DNA from: an uncultured Acetatifactor sp.
GTDB taxonomy: Bacteria > Bacillota > Clostridia > Lachnospirales > Lachnospiraceae
Assembly: GCA_947581865.1 (NCBI GenBank)
Contig: CANPWA010000013.1
Coordinates: 1-64,000 of the forward strand
Reading direction: 5' to 3'
Length of the DNA stretch: 64,000 nucleotides
A model generated the notes under the pieces. The model had not been told where the DNA came from. It saw only the letters and a list, made by a program, of their open reading frames with translations, and ran no database searches. Positions 40,538-49,710 of the stretch are shown here, one piece after another (within the stretch, counting starts at the first letter, position 1; every line of letters begins with the position of its first letter). Position numbers and translations under genes: made by a program.

Positions 40538-41923
40538 ATGGGAGAGAGGGAATTTTTGAGAAAAATCAAAGCCTGCAGACATAGGCTTGATTTTGCAGAT
40601 TTCCTGAAAAATCTGGTATTTGCACTGGGTGTGGGGGGAGCTGCCGGAGTTCTTTTGCAGGCGGCATCCCTTGTGACACCCCTGTATTATGCTGATTTAT
40701 ACACAGTGACTGCGTTGCTTCTGGCTCTGGCAGCGGCAGTCTTTTTGTCCTGTATCAGACCCAATACGATGGAACAGGCGGCGCTGAAGATGGACAGCTT
40801 CGGTTTTGAGGAACGCATCATCACGGCATACGAGCACCGGGGGGAACAGGGTGAGATGATCCGGCTCCAGCGGGAGGATGCCTTCAGGGAGCTCTCGCGC
40901 CGCGGGGACGCTATCCGGATCCCTCTTTTGCCGGGCCGGAGGAGGATCGTTTTGTGCGCGGCGCTCCTGGCAGCGGCGGCTGTCCTCGCGGTGCTTCCCT
41001 CGGCGGCACGCCGGCAGGTCAGGGAGCTGCATGAGATCCGCAGGGAGGCTGCGGAAAAGGAAGAAGAGGTGAAGGAGCTTTTAGAGGAGCTGGAGGAGCT
41101 TGACAAGCTGGGTGAGGAGTTGCGCCCGGAGGAACTGGAAGCTTTGCGGGAGATGGCAGAGAGTCTGCAGTCTTCCATGGAGGAATACCAGCAGGCTGCC
41201 ACGGCGGAGGATTTAGCGGCGGCACAGGACAAGCTGAATTACAAATATGAGAGCATGGGGGCAAAGCTTTCCAGTCTGGCGCAGAGTATGCAGAACAATG
41301 CGGCGGTGTCCCCGATGACGGCACAGTCCATGCAGGCGATGGCGGATAAAATGCAGCAGATGGGCGGTCAGTCGATGTCCGGCGCACAGACTGCATCGGG
41401 CAGCCAAAACGGAAACGGGCAGAACGGGAACGGGCAGAACGGGAACGGGCAGAACGGGAACGGACAGAACGGAAACGGACAGAACGGGAACGGACAGAAC
41501 GGAAACGGACAGAACGGGAACGGGCAGAACGGAAGCGGACAGAACGGAAACGGACAGAACGGGAACGGGCAGAACGGGAACGGACAGAACGGGAACGGGC
41601 AGAACGGCAGTGGTCAGAACGGAAACGGACAGGGCGGAAACGGTATGGGAAGAGGTACGGGAAGCGTTCACAATGACCATGACTATGTGAGTATCCCCAA
41701 TGCCATAGCGGACAGTGGGAACCTTTCCGGTAATTTTGTAAATCACGACAATTCGGAATTTTTCCGGACCCAGAACGGGCTGAGCTGGGAGGGGCAGCAT
41801 ATGTCCCATGAGGCAGTCATCGGAAGTTATGAGGAAAATGCCTATGAGGGAATCGCTTCCGGGCGTTATCCCAGCGGTATGGAAAAGGTGATCAAGGAAT
41901 ATTTTTCCAGCTTTAATGAGTAA
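40538..41923 (+). CDS. Membrane-anchored coiled-coil protein with NGNGQ repeats
   Basis: A 461-residue protein with hydrophobic segments near residues 24-42, 48-68 and 130-150. A strong Glu/Leu coiled coil follows (about 163-230, REAAEKEEEVKELLEELEEL), then 16 tandem five-residue units (Q-N-G-N-G with two Ser variants and one Gly variant) at about 290-369, and a C-terminal globular part. The repeat is hydrophilic and probably a flexible spacer outside the membrane. The start at 40538 lies inside the operon eight bases after the permease stop. The family is not recognised; topology and partners suggest a scaffold for the MoxR/VWA complex. Confidence 0.7.
   Translation: MGEREFLRKIKACRHRLDFADFLKNLVFALGVGGAAGVLLQAASLVTPLYYADLYTVTALLLALAAAVFLSCIRPNTMEQAALKMDSFGFEERIITAYEHRGEQGEMIRLQREDAFRELSRRGDAIRIPLLPGRRRIVLCAALLAAAAVLAVLPSAARRQVRELHEIRREAAEKEEEVKELLEELEELDKLGEELRPEELEALREMAESLQSSMEEYQQAATAEDLAAAQDKLNYKYESMGAKLSSLAQSMQNNAAVSPMTAQSMQAMADKMQQMGGQSMSGAQTASGSQNGNGQNGNGQNGNGQNGNGQNGNGQNGNGQNGNGQNGNGQNGSGQNGNGQNGNGQNGNGQNGNGQNGSGQNGNGQGGNGMGRGTGSVHNDHDYVSIPNAIADSGNLSGNFVNHDNSEFFRTQNGLSWEGQHMSHEAVIGSYEENAYEGIASGRYPSGMEKVIKEYFSSFNE
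41405..41644 (+). repeat. Sixteen tandem 15-bp units (minisatellite in coding sequence)
   Basis: Units of 15 bp encode Q-N-G-N-G. Units 9 and 14 carry Ser and unit 16 reads Q-G-G-N-G. Third-position differences (GGA/GGG) are scattered, suggesting recombination among units rather than fresh slippage. Copy number may vary between strains. Confidence 0.95.
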
Positions 41924-41962
41924 GTCATGATCGATCTATGAGCAGAGGGAGGCTGTGGGGCA

Positions 41963-42931
41963 ATGAGTGAGTTGGACAGAAGCAGGCTGGGGGACGCCGC
42001 CTATATGGCGGAGAGAATCGGCGACTGTGAGAGGGAAATTCAGAAAGGGATCGTCGGGCAGACGGAGATCATCCGTCAGGTGATGATGGCGATGCTCACA
42101 GGGGGAAATGTGCTGCTGGAGGGTATGCCCGGGCTGGGTAAGACCAGGCTGGTTGCCACCATCAGCAGGGTGTTTGATTTATCCTTTAAGAGGATTCAGT
42201 TTACGCCGGATCTGATGCCCAGCGATGTGACCGGCACCAATATCATAGTAAAAAATGACAAGGGAAGTTCTTTTTCCTTTGAGCGGGGACCGATTTTTGC
42301 CAATCTGATCCTTGCGGACGAGATCAACCGTGCCACGCCCAAGACACAGTCTGCTCTGCTGGAGGCGATGCAGGAGCATACGGTGACGGTGGGAAATGAC
42401 AGCCACAGGCTGGAGGAGCCGTTTTTGGTGCTGGCCACCCAGAATCCCATCGAGAACGAGGGAACCTATCCTCTGCCGGAGGCGCAGCTGGACCGGTTTA
42501 TGTTTAAGATCCTTGTGAAATTTCCCTCCAAGGAGGAGCTTATGGGAATTGTCCGGCTGACGGAGGGGAGCGGGCAGCCTCTCATTGAGAGACAGATGGA
42601 CGGCGAGGGGCTTCTTGCCGCACGCGCCCTTGTGGGTCAGATTCCTATTGCGGACGCGGTGATGGATTATCTGTTGGAACTGGTGATGGAGACGCACGCG
42701 GCAAATCCCCATATCCGGGAGGGCGCAAGCCCCCGTGCCGCACAGGCGCTCATCCGGGCGGCGAAGGCGAAGGCTTTCCTGGAGGGACGATTTAATGTCT
42801 CTTTCCAGGATGTGGAGACAGTGGCATATCCGGTGCTCAGACACCGCATCATTCCCAGCTTTGACGCCATCAGTCAGGGAATCCTGGAGGATGATATTAT
42901 CAGGGAGATTCTTGCGGCGAAGCAGCCTTAA
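41963..42931 (+). CDS. MoxR-family AAA+ ATPase
   Basis: A 322-residue AAA+ protein. Walker A is GMPGLGKT at residues 54-61, Walker B LILADEINR near 114-122, sensor 1 LATQNPIE near 157-164, and the arginine region is near QLDRFMFK 176-183. MoxR ATPases work with VWA-domain partners as chaperone-like remodellers. GAGGGAGG lies upstream. It is followed after 21 bases by the DUF58 gene. Confidence 0.94.
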   Translation: MSELDRSRLGDAAYMAERIGDCEREIQKGIVGQTEIIRQVMMAMLTGGNVLLEGMPGLGKTRLVATISRVFDLSFKRIQFTPDLMPSDVTGTNIIVKNDKGSSFSFERGPIFANLILADEINRATPKTQSALLEAMQEHTVTVGNDSHRLEEPFLVLATQNPIENEGTYPLPEAQLDRFMFKILVKFPSKEELMGIVRLTEGSGQPLIERQMDGEGLLAARALVGQIPIADAVMDYLLELVMETHAANPHIREGASPRAAQALIRAAKAKAFLEGRFNVSFQDVETVAYPVLRHRIIPSFDAISQGILEDDIIREILAAKQP

Positions 42932-42952
42932 GGATATGCAGGGGGTATAAGT

Positions 42953-43834
42953 TTGAAACTGGATGCTGCATTTTTTGACAGTCTGTCCCGCCTGCGTCTG
43001 GCGATGGGACATAAATCGTCCATGAATCTGACGGGAAACCGCAAATCGGTACAGAAGGGTTCCTCCACGGAATTTTCGGACTTCAGGGAGTATATGCCCG
43101 GGGACGATATACGCCGTATCGACTGGAATGCTTACGGGCGGCTGGACAGGCTTTATGTGAAGGAATATATGGAAGAGAAGGAGGCTGTGGTCTCCATTCT
43201 GCTGGACACCAGCGCTTCCATGGACTACGGGGAGAACAAAAAGAGTGAGCTTGCCTGCAGGCTGGCGGCGGCGATGGCATATCTGGGGCTCAACAATATG
43301 GACCGGGTCGTGGTGTATGATATGCAGAAGATGGAGGCGCCCTTTGTGGCTGGCGGCGGGAAGCGCGTGTTTCCCCGGCTGGCAGACTGGCTGGAGCAGA
43401 GAAAATCTGAGGGGATCGCAGACATCCGCAAAGCCGTGGAGCGGATGCAGGTCAAAGGTCCGGGCGTGACCATCCTGATCAGCGATTTTCTGCAGGAGGA
43501 TTTTCTGGACGGTGAAAAACAGGCGGCGGAGCGTCTGTTGCGTTTTTTAAGTTACCACAGGCAGAAAGCGGTGTTTTTGCATGTGCTCGCGGGGGAGGAG
43601 CTTTCCGTGGATCTCACCGGCACCAGAAACTTCATTGATATGGAGGAGAAAAGCACCCTGCATCTTACAGTGGATGCGGCGAGCATCCGGGTGTACGAGA
43701 GGGCGCTTGAGGAGTTTATATCGGGCTTAAAGCGTGCCTGCGGCGGGGCGGGCGCCTTTTATGCCGTGTGCGATACCAGGATGGATTTTAACCGTCTGAT
43801 TTTTGAGAATTTAAGGATGCTATATGATATTTGA
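42953..43834 (+). CDS. DUF58 domain protein (VWA-like)
   Basis: A 293-residue protein of the DUF58 family. Motifs are FSDFREYMPGDDIRRIDWNA near 42-61, which defines the family, and a VWA-type MIDAS-like DTSASMDYG near 83-91. The start is TTG at 42953 behind GCAGGGGG. It overlaps the giant VWA gene by 11 bases. MoxR-DUF58-VWA is a conserved partnership; the cellular role in Clostridia is not established. Confidence 0.9.
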   Translation: MKLDAAFFDSLSRLRLAMGHKSSMNLTGNRKSVQKGSSTEFSDFREYMPGDDIRRIDWNAYGRLDRLYVKEYMEEKEAVVSILLDTSASMDYGENKKSELACRLAAAMAYLGLNNMDRVVVYDMQKMEAPFVAGGGKRVFPRLADWLEQRKSEGIADIRKAVERMQVKGPGVTILISDFLQEDFLDGEKQAAERLLRFLSYHRQKAVFLHVLAGEELSVDLTGTRNFIDMEEKSTLHLTVDAASIRVYERALEEFISGLKRACGGAGAFYAVCDTRMDFNRLIFENLRMLYDI

Positions 43835-46800
43835 GAGTTTATGGCCGCTTCTGTTTCTCGCGGCGGTCCCGGTGATCATAATTTTATATCTGTTAAAACC
43901 TAAGGGAGTGGATCATCTCATTTCTTCCAACCTGCTTTGGAAAAAGCTGCTGAAAAATGAGCATTCCCGGACTTTTTTTGAAAAGTTCGTACACAATATC
44001 CTCATGTATTTGCAGATCCTGATCGTGGCGCTTCTGGTGATCGCTCTGATGTCGCCCTTTATCAGGGCAGACAGACAGGGCGGCAGGAAAATTTTGCTGC
44101 TGGACACCAGCGGCAGTATGCAGCATCAGGGGGCGTCGGGCAAAAGCCGTATGGAGGAGGCTGTGGAGCAGATGTGCGATTATGTGCGCACCATGGAGGG
44201 CAGCCGTTTTTCCCTTGTGACTGCGGACGGAGCAGGGGTCAGGCTGCTGGCGGTGGACAGCACGGATACGGAGAATCTCACAAAGCTGCTCCGCGGGCTG
44301 GAGTGCAGTGACAGCGGCGGAGACCGCGGCGAAGTGCAGAGTGTCCTGGATACGCTCGGCGGGGAGGATGAGGAGAGCGCGGCACAGCTTCTGGTGTATA
44401 CGGACGGGGCGGGTGCGGCGTCTTTTGCGGATCTGGAAAATCAGGGAGGCATGGAGCTTTATGTGATGGGGGAGGTCTGTGCCAATGTGGCGAATGAGTA
44501 CACGGTCTTCACCCTTAGGGAGGACGGGCTGTACGATGTGATGGTCAGTGCGGTCAACTACAGCACGGGTACGGCGTCGATGGATGTGGGGCTCTATGAC
44601 GGGGACAAGATGATTGCGCTAAGTTCCCTCAGCCTTGAGGCGCAGGAGAGTAAGATCTGTCTGTTTGAGCAGATTGACTGGGAAGGTCAAAGCATAGAGT
44701 CCCGGCTGAGCGGCATTTCCTTTTCCGGAGGTGAGAGAGACAGCCTGGAGGCAGACAATATCTCCCGGGCGGTGAAGAACAGGAATAATCTCATCAGCGG
44801 TCTGCTGGTGGGGGACGGCAATACCTTTCTTGAGAAGGCATATCGGGCGGTGACGGGAGAGAGCATCGCCAGGGCAGCGGACGACGCTGCCGTGAAGGCA
44901 GGAAATATCAATGTGGTGATTTATGATGCGGGGGCTGCTCCAAAGGCGGAGGAAGGGAACCGGCTGATATTCGGGAATGCCTATGGGGAATCGGTGGAGA
45001 CTTTGGAGAATGTGGTGCTGGACGTGGCGGACTGTGATCTGACATCCGGGCTGTCCGGTTTTGCCATCGGTGTGAATAAGGCATATTGTTTTGACTTGCC
45101 CGAAGGGGCGGAGAGTTTTCTGGAATACAACGGAAAGTGCGTGGGCTATTACGGGGAACGGGACGGCAGAAAGGAGATCGTGACGGGATTTGACATCCGG
45201 GAGTCAGATTTCCCGCTCAGGGCGGAATTTCCCCTGTTTCTGGCAAATGCCATGATCTATCTGTCAGATACCTCCTGGCTTGCCTCCAACAGCTATTATG
45301 CGGGGGAGGAGATTGCCCTGCAGCCCTGGGCGGATGCCGATCTGACGCAGTTTGAGAGCAGACCCCGCAGGGCAGGGCTGTACCAGGTGGGCAATGAGGA
45401 GTATCAGGAGCCCTATGTGGTGCGTTTTCAGACGACGGAGTCTGACGGAAGGGAAACGGCGGAATCTGTCACGGACACAGGACAGTTTCAGACGCAGAAG
45501 ACCCGGCGCACGCTCCGCAATGTCTTTTTGGTGCTGGCGTTAATCCTGTTGGCGGCGGAGTGGCTGATCTATCTGCGTCAGATGAGATATAAGGGCGTAT
45601 TCTACCCGGCAGTGCGCGGGGTGGTGGTACTGTGTATCCTGCTGGCGCTTCTGGGGATACAGCTCAGACTGGGCAGCCGCCGCACGGCGACGATTTTTCT
45701 GGTGGACGTCTCGGACAGCAACCGCGGGCATCTGGAGGAGATGGAGGAATATCTGGAGCGGGTGATCTCCCAAATGCCGTCCCGGAACGAGTACGGTATC
45801 GTGACTTTCGGAAAAGATGCCCAGGTGGAGCAGGTCGTCACGGATAAGAAGCGGTTTGGAGGCATTATGACCCTGCCGGAGAAGGCGGCGACGGATTTTG
45901 AGGACGCCATTTCCAAGGGGCTTACGCTGATACCGGGAGGAAGCGGCGGCAGGCTGGTGGTTTTGACTGACGGAAAAGAGACGGGGGGTGACGTGCGTCA
46001 TATGGCGCAGGCACTCACTTTAGGAGGAACGGAATTTTTAAGCCTGATCTATGAAGAGGAGGAGACGCCGGATGCCTATGTGGAGAAGGTGGAACTTCCC
46101 TCTTATCTGCATCCCGGGGACCGGTATCTTGTCACTGTGCTGGTGGAGAGCAGCTATGAGACGGATGCCGTGCTCGAGCTTTATGTCGGCAGCAGTCTGG
46201 GAGATTCCGCGGGGGTGCATTTAAACAGAGGGAGCAATCGCTTCGTGTTCAGCCGCCAGGTGGATGAGGAGGCGCACACAGATGCCATGGAGAGCCTGAA
46301 GGTGAGGCTGTATGCCGAGGGGGACACCTGTGAGGAGAATGATTCCTACAGCGCCTATTTTGCGGTGGAGGCATCGCCCAGGGTGCTGGTCATTTCCGGC
46401 GCAGACACCCAAATATCCGGGTTTACCTCCCTGTTGGACGCGGCAGGCTGTGACTACAGCGCGGTCTCTCCGTTAAATGCGCCGGGGGATATTGATTCCA
46501 TGCTGGAATATAAGTCCATCATTCTGGTAAACACTTTTATCGATGAACTTCCGAAAGGATTTTTGGATAATATTGAGACTTATGTGAAGGATTATGGCTG
46601 TGGATTTGTCTGCTGCGGCGGAGAGCACAGCTTTGCCCTGGGAGGATACCGCGACACGGCGCTGGAGACGGTACTCCCCGTGGATATGCAGCTGCGGGGG
46701 GTGGATGAGATGCCGCCCATGGCGATGGTCATGGTCATTGACCGCTCGGGCAGTATGGTCTCGAGCGCGGCAGGCTCCCAGGGCACCAATTTGGACATCG

Positions 46801-48251
46801 CGATCCGCGCTGCCTCGGTGGCGGTGGACAATCTAAAGGATACGGATTATGTGGGTGTGCTGACCTTTGACGACAACTATGAATGGCAGGTGGATATCTG
46901 CCGGGCAGATGAGAGATCGGACATCAAGAAGTCTTTGGAACAGATCAGCGAAGGGGGCGGCACCACTATCAAACCGGCGCTTATGGAGGCGGGACTGGCA
47001 CTTTCCAATAGTGATGCGGCGGTGAAGCATGTGGTGCTTCTCACGGACGGCCACGGGGAGACGGATGATTTTTCCGGTGTGGTGGATGCCTATACGAAGG
47101 AGGGGATCACGCTCTCCACCGTTGCGGTGGGGGACGGCTCCGACACGGCGCTTTTGGAATATCTTGCGGAAAGCTGCGGGGGAAGATATTATTACTCCGA
47201 CATCTCCACCGATATTCCCAGGATTTTTGCCCAGGAGGTTTTCTTAGGCGGGGACAGTTATCTCCAGAACGGGGAATTTGCCCTGTCCGTGAGAACGGGG
47301 CATGAGCTGGCGGAGAATCTGTTCCCGGACGGATGGCCTCTGCTCTATGGTTATGTGGCGTCATCTCCCAAGACGGCTTCCAACATGATCATCACCACCG
47401 CCGGGAAGGAGGATCCCGTTCTCACGGTCTGGCAGTATGGGCTGGGTCGCACGGTGGCGTGGAACAGCGATGTGACAGGCGAGTGGAGCGGGGCGTTCGC
47501 GGGAGAGGAAGACTATGTGCGTCTCTGGAAGAGGATCGTGGATTATTCCACGGGAAATGTCAATCTGGGCGGAGACCGGGTGGATGTGGTGACGGTGGGC
47601 GAGACGGCACAGATAACCTATAGGACAGAGGATTACAGCGGGAGCACGGAAATCTATGCCAATGTCATCGGGCCGGACGGAGAGTCGGAGGAGATCAAAC
47701 TCCATGCCACGGCTCCGGGCAATTATGAGGCGCAGATCGCCACTCCCCAGACGGGATTGTACCACTTTAATATCCGACGCATGGAAAACGGAGAGATTCA
47801 CAGCTATATGACCTCTGCCGCTGCGGTGCAGTTTTCCTATGAGTATAAATATGACGTGAGTAAAGATCCTTACCTTAATTTTGTAAATCAGTACGGGCGT
47901 GTGATCTCGCCCGAGGATGAGATCTGGGGCACCCGGGCGGGCAGGTCGGTGGAGAGGCGGTCTCTGGGCAGCTGGCTGCTTGCCTTTGCACTCTGTTTGT
48001 TTTTGGCAGACGTAGCGATGCGGCGCTTTCAGTATGAGCCCCGGTGGAGCCGCCTGACGAGCCGGCTTAGAGGGGCGGAGAAGACCGATCCCGTGGAGAA
48101 AATGGATCCTGTGGAGAAAATCGATCCCGTGGAGAAAATCGATCCCGCGGAGAAGACCGATCCTGCGGTGCAGACGACGAAGACGGGAAAGACAGAGCAG
48201 ACACTGGATACTTCTCAGCTTTTGAGAAAAAAAGACAACCGGAACATCTGA
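43824..48251 (+). CDS. Giant BatA-like membrane protein with three VWA domains
   Basis: A 1475-residue multi-domain membrane protein. A BatA-like N-terminus has helices near 5-25 and 58-78. VWA 1 carries the MIDAS DTSGS near residue 94. A linker region has a glutamine-amidotransferase-like part. Central membrane helices lie near 566-586 and 597-617. VWA 2 carries DVSDS near 630, and a second GATase1-like segment (FVCCGGEHSFALGG) lies near 928-942. VWA 3 carries DRSGS near 974, then a beta-rich region and a C-terminal helix near 1379-1400. The cytoplasmic tail carries five 18-bp repeats (DPVEKx). It reads as BatA-, Gld- and VWA-type proteins joined in one chain, far longer than single BatA. 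Its role is inferred from MoxR partners. Confidence 0.88.
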   Translation: MIFESLWPLLFLAAVPVIIILYLLKPKGVDHLISSNLLWKKLLKNEHSRTFFEKFVHNILMYLQILIVALLVIALMSPFIRADRQGGRKILLLDTSGSMQHQGASGKSRMEEAVEQMCDYVRTMEGSRFSLVTADGAGVRLLAVDSTDTENLTKLLRGLECSDSGGDRGEVQSVLDTLGGEDEESAAQLLVYTDGAGAASFADLENQGGMELYVMGEVCANVANEYTVFTLREDGLYDVMVSAVNYSTGTASMDVGLYDGDKMIALSSLSLEAQESKICLFEQIDWEGQSIESRLSGISFSGGERDSLEADNISRAVKNRNNLISGLLVGDGNTFLEKAYRAVTGESIARAADDAAVKAGNINVVIYDAGAAPKAEEGNRLIFGNAYGESVETLENVVLDVADCDLTSGLSGFAIGVNKAYCFDLPEGAESFLEYNGKCVGYYGERDGRKEIVTGFDIRESDFPLRAEFPLFLANAMIYLSDTSWLASNSYYAGEEIALQPWADADLTQFESRPRRAGLYQVGNEEYQEPYVVRFQTTESDGRETAESVTDTGQFQTQKTRRTLRNVFLVLALILLAAEWLIYLRQMRYKGVFYPAVRGVVVLCILLALLGIQLRLGSRRTATIFLVDVSDSNRGHLEEMEEYLERVISQMPSRNEYGIVTFGKDAQVEQVVTDKKRFGGIMTLPEKAATDFEDAISKGLTLIPGGSGGRLVVLTDGKETGGDVRHMAQALTLGGTEFLSLIYEEEETPDAYVEKVELPSYLHPGDRYLVTVLVESSYETDAVLELYVGSSLGDSAGVHLNRGSNRFVFSRQVDEEAHTDAMESLKVRLYAEGDTCEENDSYSAYFAVEASPRVLVISGADTQISGFTSLLDAAGCDYSAVSPLNAPGDIDSMLEYKSIILVNTFIDELPKGFLDNIETYVKDYGCGFVCCGGEHSFALGGYRDTALETVLPVDMQLRGVDEMPPMAMVMVIDRSGSMVSSAAGSQGTNLDIAIRAASVAVDNLKDTDYVGVLTFDDNYEWQVDICRADERSDIKKSLEQISEGGGTTIKPALMEAGLALSNSDAAVKHVVLLTDGHGETDDFSGVVDAYTKEGITLSTVAVGDGSDTALLEYLAESCGGRYYYSDISTDIPRIFAQEVFLGGDSYLQNGEFALSVRTGHELAENLFPDGWPLLYGYVASSPKTASNMIITTAGKEDPVLTVWQYGLGRTVAWNSDVTGEWSGAFAGEEDYVRLWKRIVDYSTGNVNLGGDRVDVVTVGETAQITYRTEDYSGSTEIYANVIGPDGESEEIKLHATAPGNYEAQIATPQTGLYHFNIRRMENGEIHSYMTSAAAVQFSYEYKYDVSKDPYLNFVNQYGRVISPEDEIWGTRAGRSVERRSLGSWLLAFALCLFLADVAMRRFQYEPRWSRLTSRLRGAEKTDPVEKMDPVEKIDPVEKIDPAEKTDPAVQTTKTGKTEQTLDTSQLLRKKDNRNI
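48087..48176 (+). repeat. Five tandem 18-bp units in the VWA tail
   Basis: Units start GATCCCGTGGAGAAAATG and encode DPVEKM, DPVEKI, DPVEKI, DPAEKT and DPAVQT. The last unit is degenerate. Confidence 0.9.
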
Positions 48252-48269
48252 TATTCCGGTTGTCTTTTT
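48229..48269. terminator. Bidirectional terminator between VWA and pectinesterase genes
   Basis: AAAAAGACAACCGGAA (48229-48244) pairs with TTCCGGTTGTCTTTTT (48254-48269). It contains the VWA stop codon and the last bases of the convergent pectinesterase gene, with T-runs on both strands. Confidence 0.92.
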
Positions 48270-49356
48270 ACGCCTCCGGGCTCCAGCCTTCCAGCACATT
48301 TTCCATGGTGTATTCTGCGGCTTCCTCCTCAGTGAGCTGATGGGAAAAATCTGCCCGCTGACCGGGGGCGGCGCCGGGACCGGCGGAGTCATATTCCGCA
48401 TAGAAAAAGTGATCGTGGGGTTTGTTCCAGTCCTTCCAGCCCAGGGGATGGATGTGCTCTCCCATATGACAGTGCAAAAAAACGGTTTTGGCAAATTCTC
48501 TCCAGGGACGCCCCAGATACACCGTGTGGGGAGGGCAGTCTCCGGTGAGACGGCAGCGGTGAAAGACATAGCCGTATCTGCGGCCCTCGAAGGTGGATGC
48601 AGCGGTCACATAACCGTATATATTCTCCTCGTCCGGGCTGTCGGAGGGCTTTCTGTCCCCGGGCATTTTGGAGTAGATTTCACATTCTTCAAACCATGCC
48701 ACGGCACCGCCGAAGATAAAGTCCACATCTCCCTGGATAAAACAGTTTTTGTACAGCTGCCGTCCCAGAACGCGTTTCCTGAATTCTCCGGGACCTTTGA
48801 AGCCTCCGGGTTTTGCCTCCTTTAAGGGGAGCGGTGCGGTAAAGAGGGTGTCCTGGCTGCCCAGAAAGGCGCAATTCTCAAAACAGCAGCGGTCTCCGTC
48901 CACATAGAGCGCCAGCGCCTGACCCACGGTGTGGCCGAATCCCGCATCGTTCTGGAAAGTGACCGACCTGGCAGAAAAGTCCGGCGCATCGATAAACACT
49001 GTCGCCGTCCGGAAGGTGCCGCGCTTTTCCCCGTTTTCCAGTTCCTCAAAGGCCCCCAGACCATAGACGATCACAGTGTCTGACCTGTTTTCGCCCAGAA
49101 AGGTCACATGGGGACGGGAGATTGTCAGTCTCTCCCGGTAGGTGCCGGGACCAATATGTATAATAACAGGTGTTATACAATACTCATCCGCCGGATAGCT
49201 GCCGTTTTGCCATGGGAGGGCGCCGTCCGTTCCATACGGGAGTGGTGAGAGTCTGTCTGCTTCCGAGAGCGCCTCCGAGATGGTGGAGAAATTGGTGGAA
49301 CCGGCGGGGCAGTCTGGATGATGGACATAAAGGTGCAGAGGGTTTGGAAGTGTCAT
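48268..49356 (-). CDS. Pectinesterase (carbohydrate esterase family 8)
   Basis: A 362-residue beta-helix esterase removing methyl groups from pectin. Conserved sites are GSQDTLF near residue 165 (QD), GDVDFIFGGA near 208 (catalytic Asp) and LGRPWREF near 278 (Arg). No signal peptide is seen, so it probably acts in the cytoplasm on imported methylated oligogalacturonides. The start at 49356 has AAAGGAGG upstream; an in-frame ATG at 49416 overlaps the promoter and is rejected. It fits with GH28 and UxaCBA in the window. Confidence 0.93.
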   Translation of the reverse strand: MTLPNPLHLYVHHPDCPAGSTNFSTISEALSEADRLSPLPYGTDGALPWQNGSYPADEYCITPVIIHIGPGTYRERLTISRPHVTFLGENRSDTVIVYGLGAFEELENGEKRGTFRTATVFIDAPDFSARSVTFQNDAGFGHTVGQALALYVDGDRCCFENCAFLGSQDTLFTAPLPLKEAKPGGFKGPGEFRKRVLGRQLYKNCFIQGDVDFIFGGAVAWFEECEIYSKMPGDRKPSDSPDEENIYGYVTAASTFEGRRYGYVFHRCRLTGDCPPHTVYLGRPWREFAKTVFLHCHMGEHIHPLGWKDWNKPHDHFFYAEYDSAGPGAAPGQRADFSHQLTEEEAAEYTMENVLEGWSPEA

Positions 49357-49414
49357 CGTGGTTATCCTCCTTTGTACGGATGTTCTGCCTGTTGTCGATA
49401 AGACATCTATTCCC

Positions 49415-49444
49415 ATTATAATAATGGACGGCGGGGGCTGTCAA
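49415..49444 (-). promoter_or_regulatory. Promoter of the pectinesterase gene
   Basis: On the minus strand, TTGACA (49439-49444), 18-base spacer, TATAAT (49415-49420): both boxes are consensus. Confidence 0.8.
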
Positions 49445-49536
49445 ATCTATTTGTGAAATGGGATGCGGATTTTGGGTGTTTTTTGTTTTTTAACAATTTT
49501 ATAAGAATTTATTTACAGCTTCCTGAGAATGAAGTG

Positions 49537-49565
49537 TTGAATATACAGGTCAAATCTGTTAAAAT
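49537..49565 (+). promoter_or_regulatory. Promoter of secA
   Basis: TTGAAT (49537-49542), 17-base spacer, TAAAAT (49560-49565). About 145 bases of leader separate it from the secA ATG. The leader contains no clear hairpin terminator and no recognisable riboswitch. The rest of the 354-base gap (49357-49710) holds the opposite-strand promoter only. Confidence 0.7.
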
Positions 49566-49710
49566 ATTTTTTAGGCTGTGTAGAAAAAGAAATGGTTTCC
49601 ACAGCAAATTCGCGCCGTGATCTTCCGGGATGGATGGGCTTTGCTCCCCTATTTTGCAGAGGGCTTTGGAAATACGGAAAAAGAAGGGCGCAGATGGGTA
49701 AGGATATCAT

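Noticed and set aside
41405..41644. CRISPR-like array
   Set aside because: Units are directly adjacent 15-mers in frame inside a gene, with no spacers and no cas genes.
47361..48569. Minus-strand open frame spanning the VWA/pectinesterase junction
   Set aside because: It merges an antisense of the VWA gene with the out-of-frame end of the pectinesterase gene across a bidirectional terminator.
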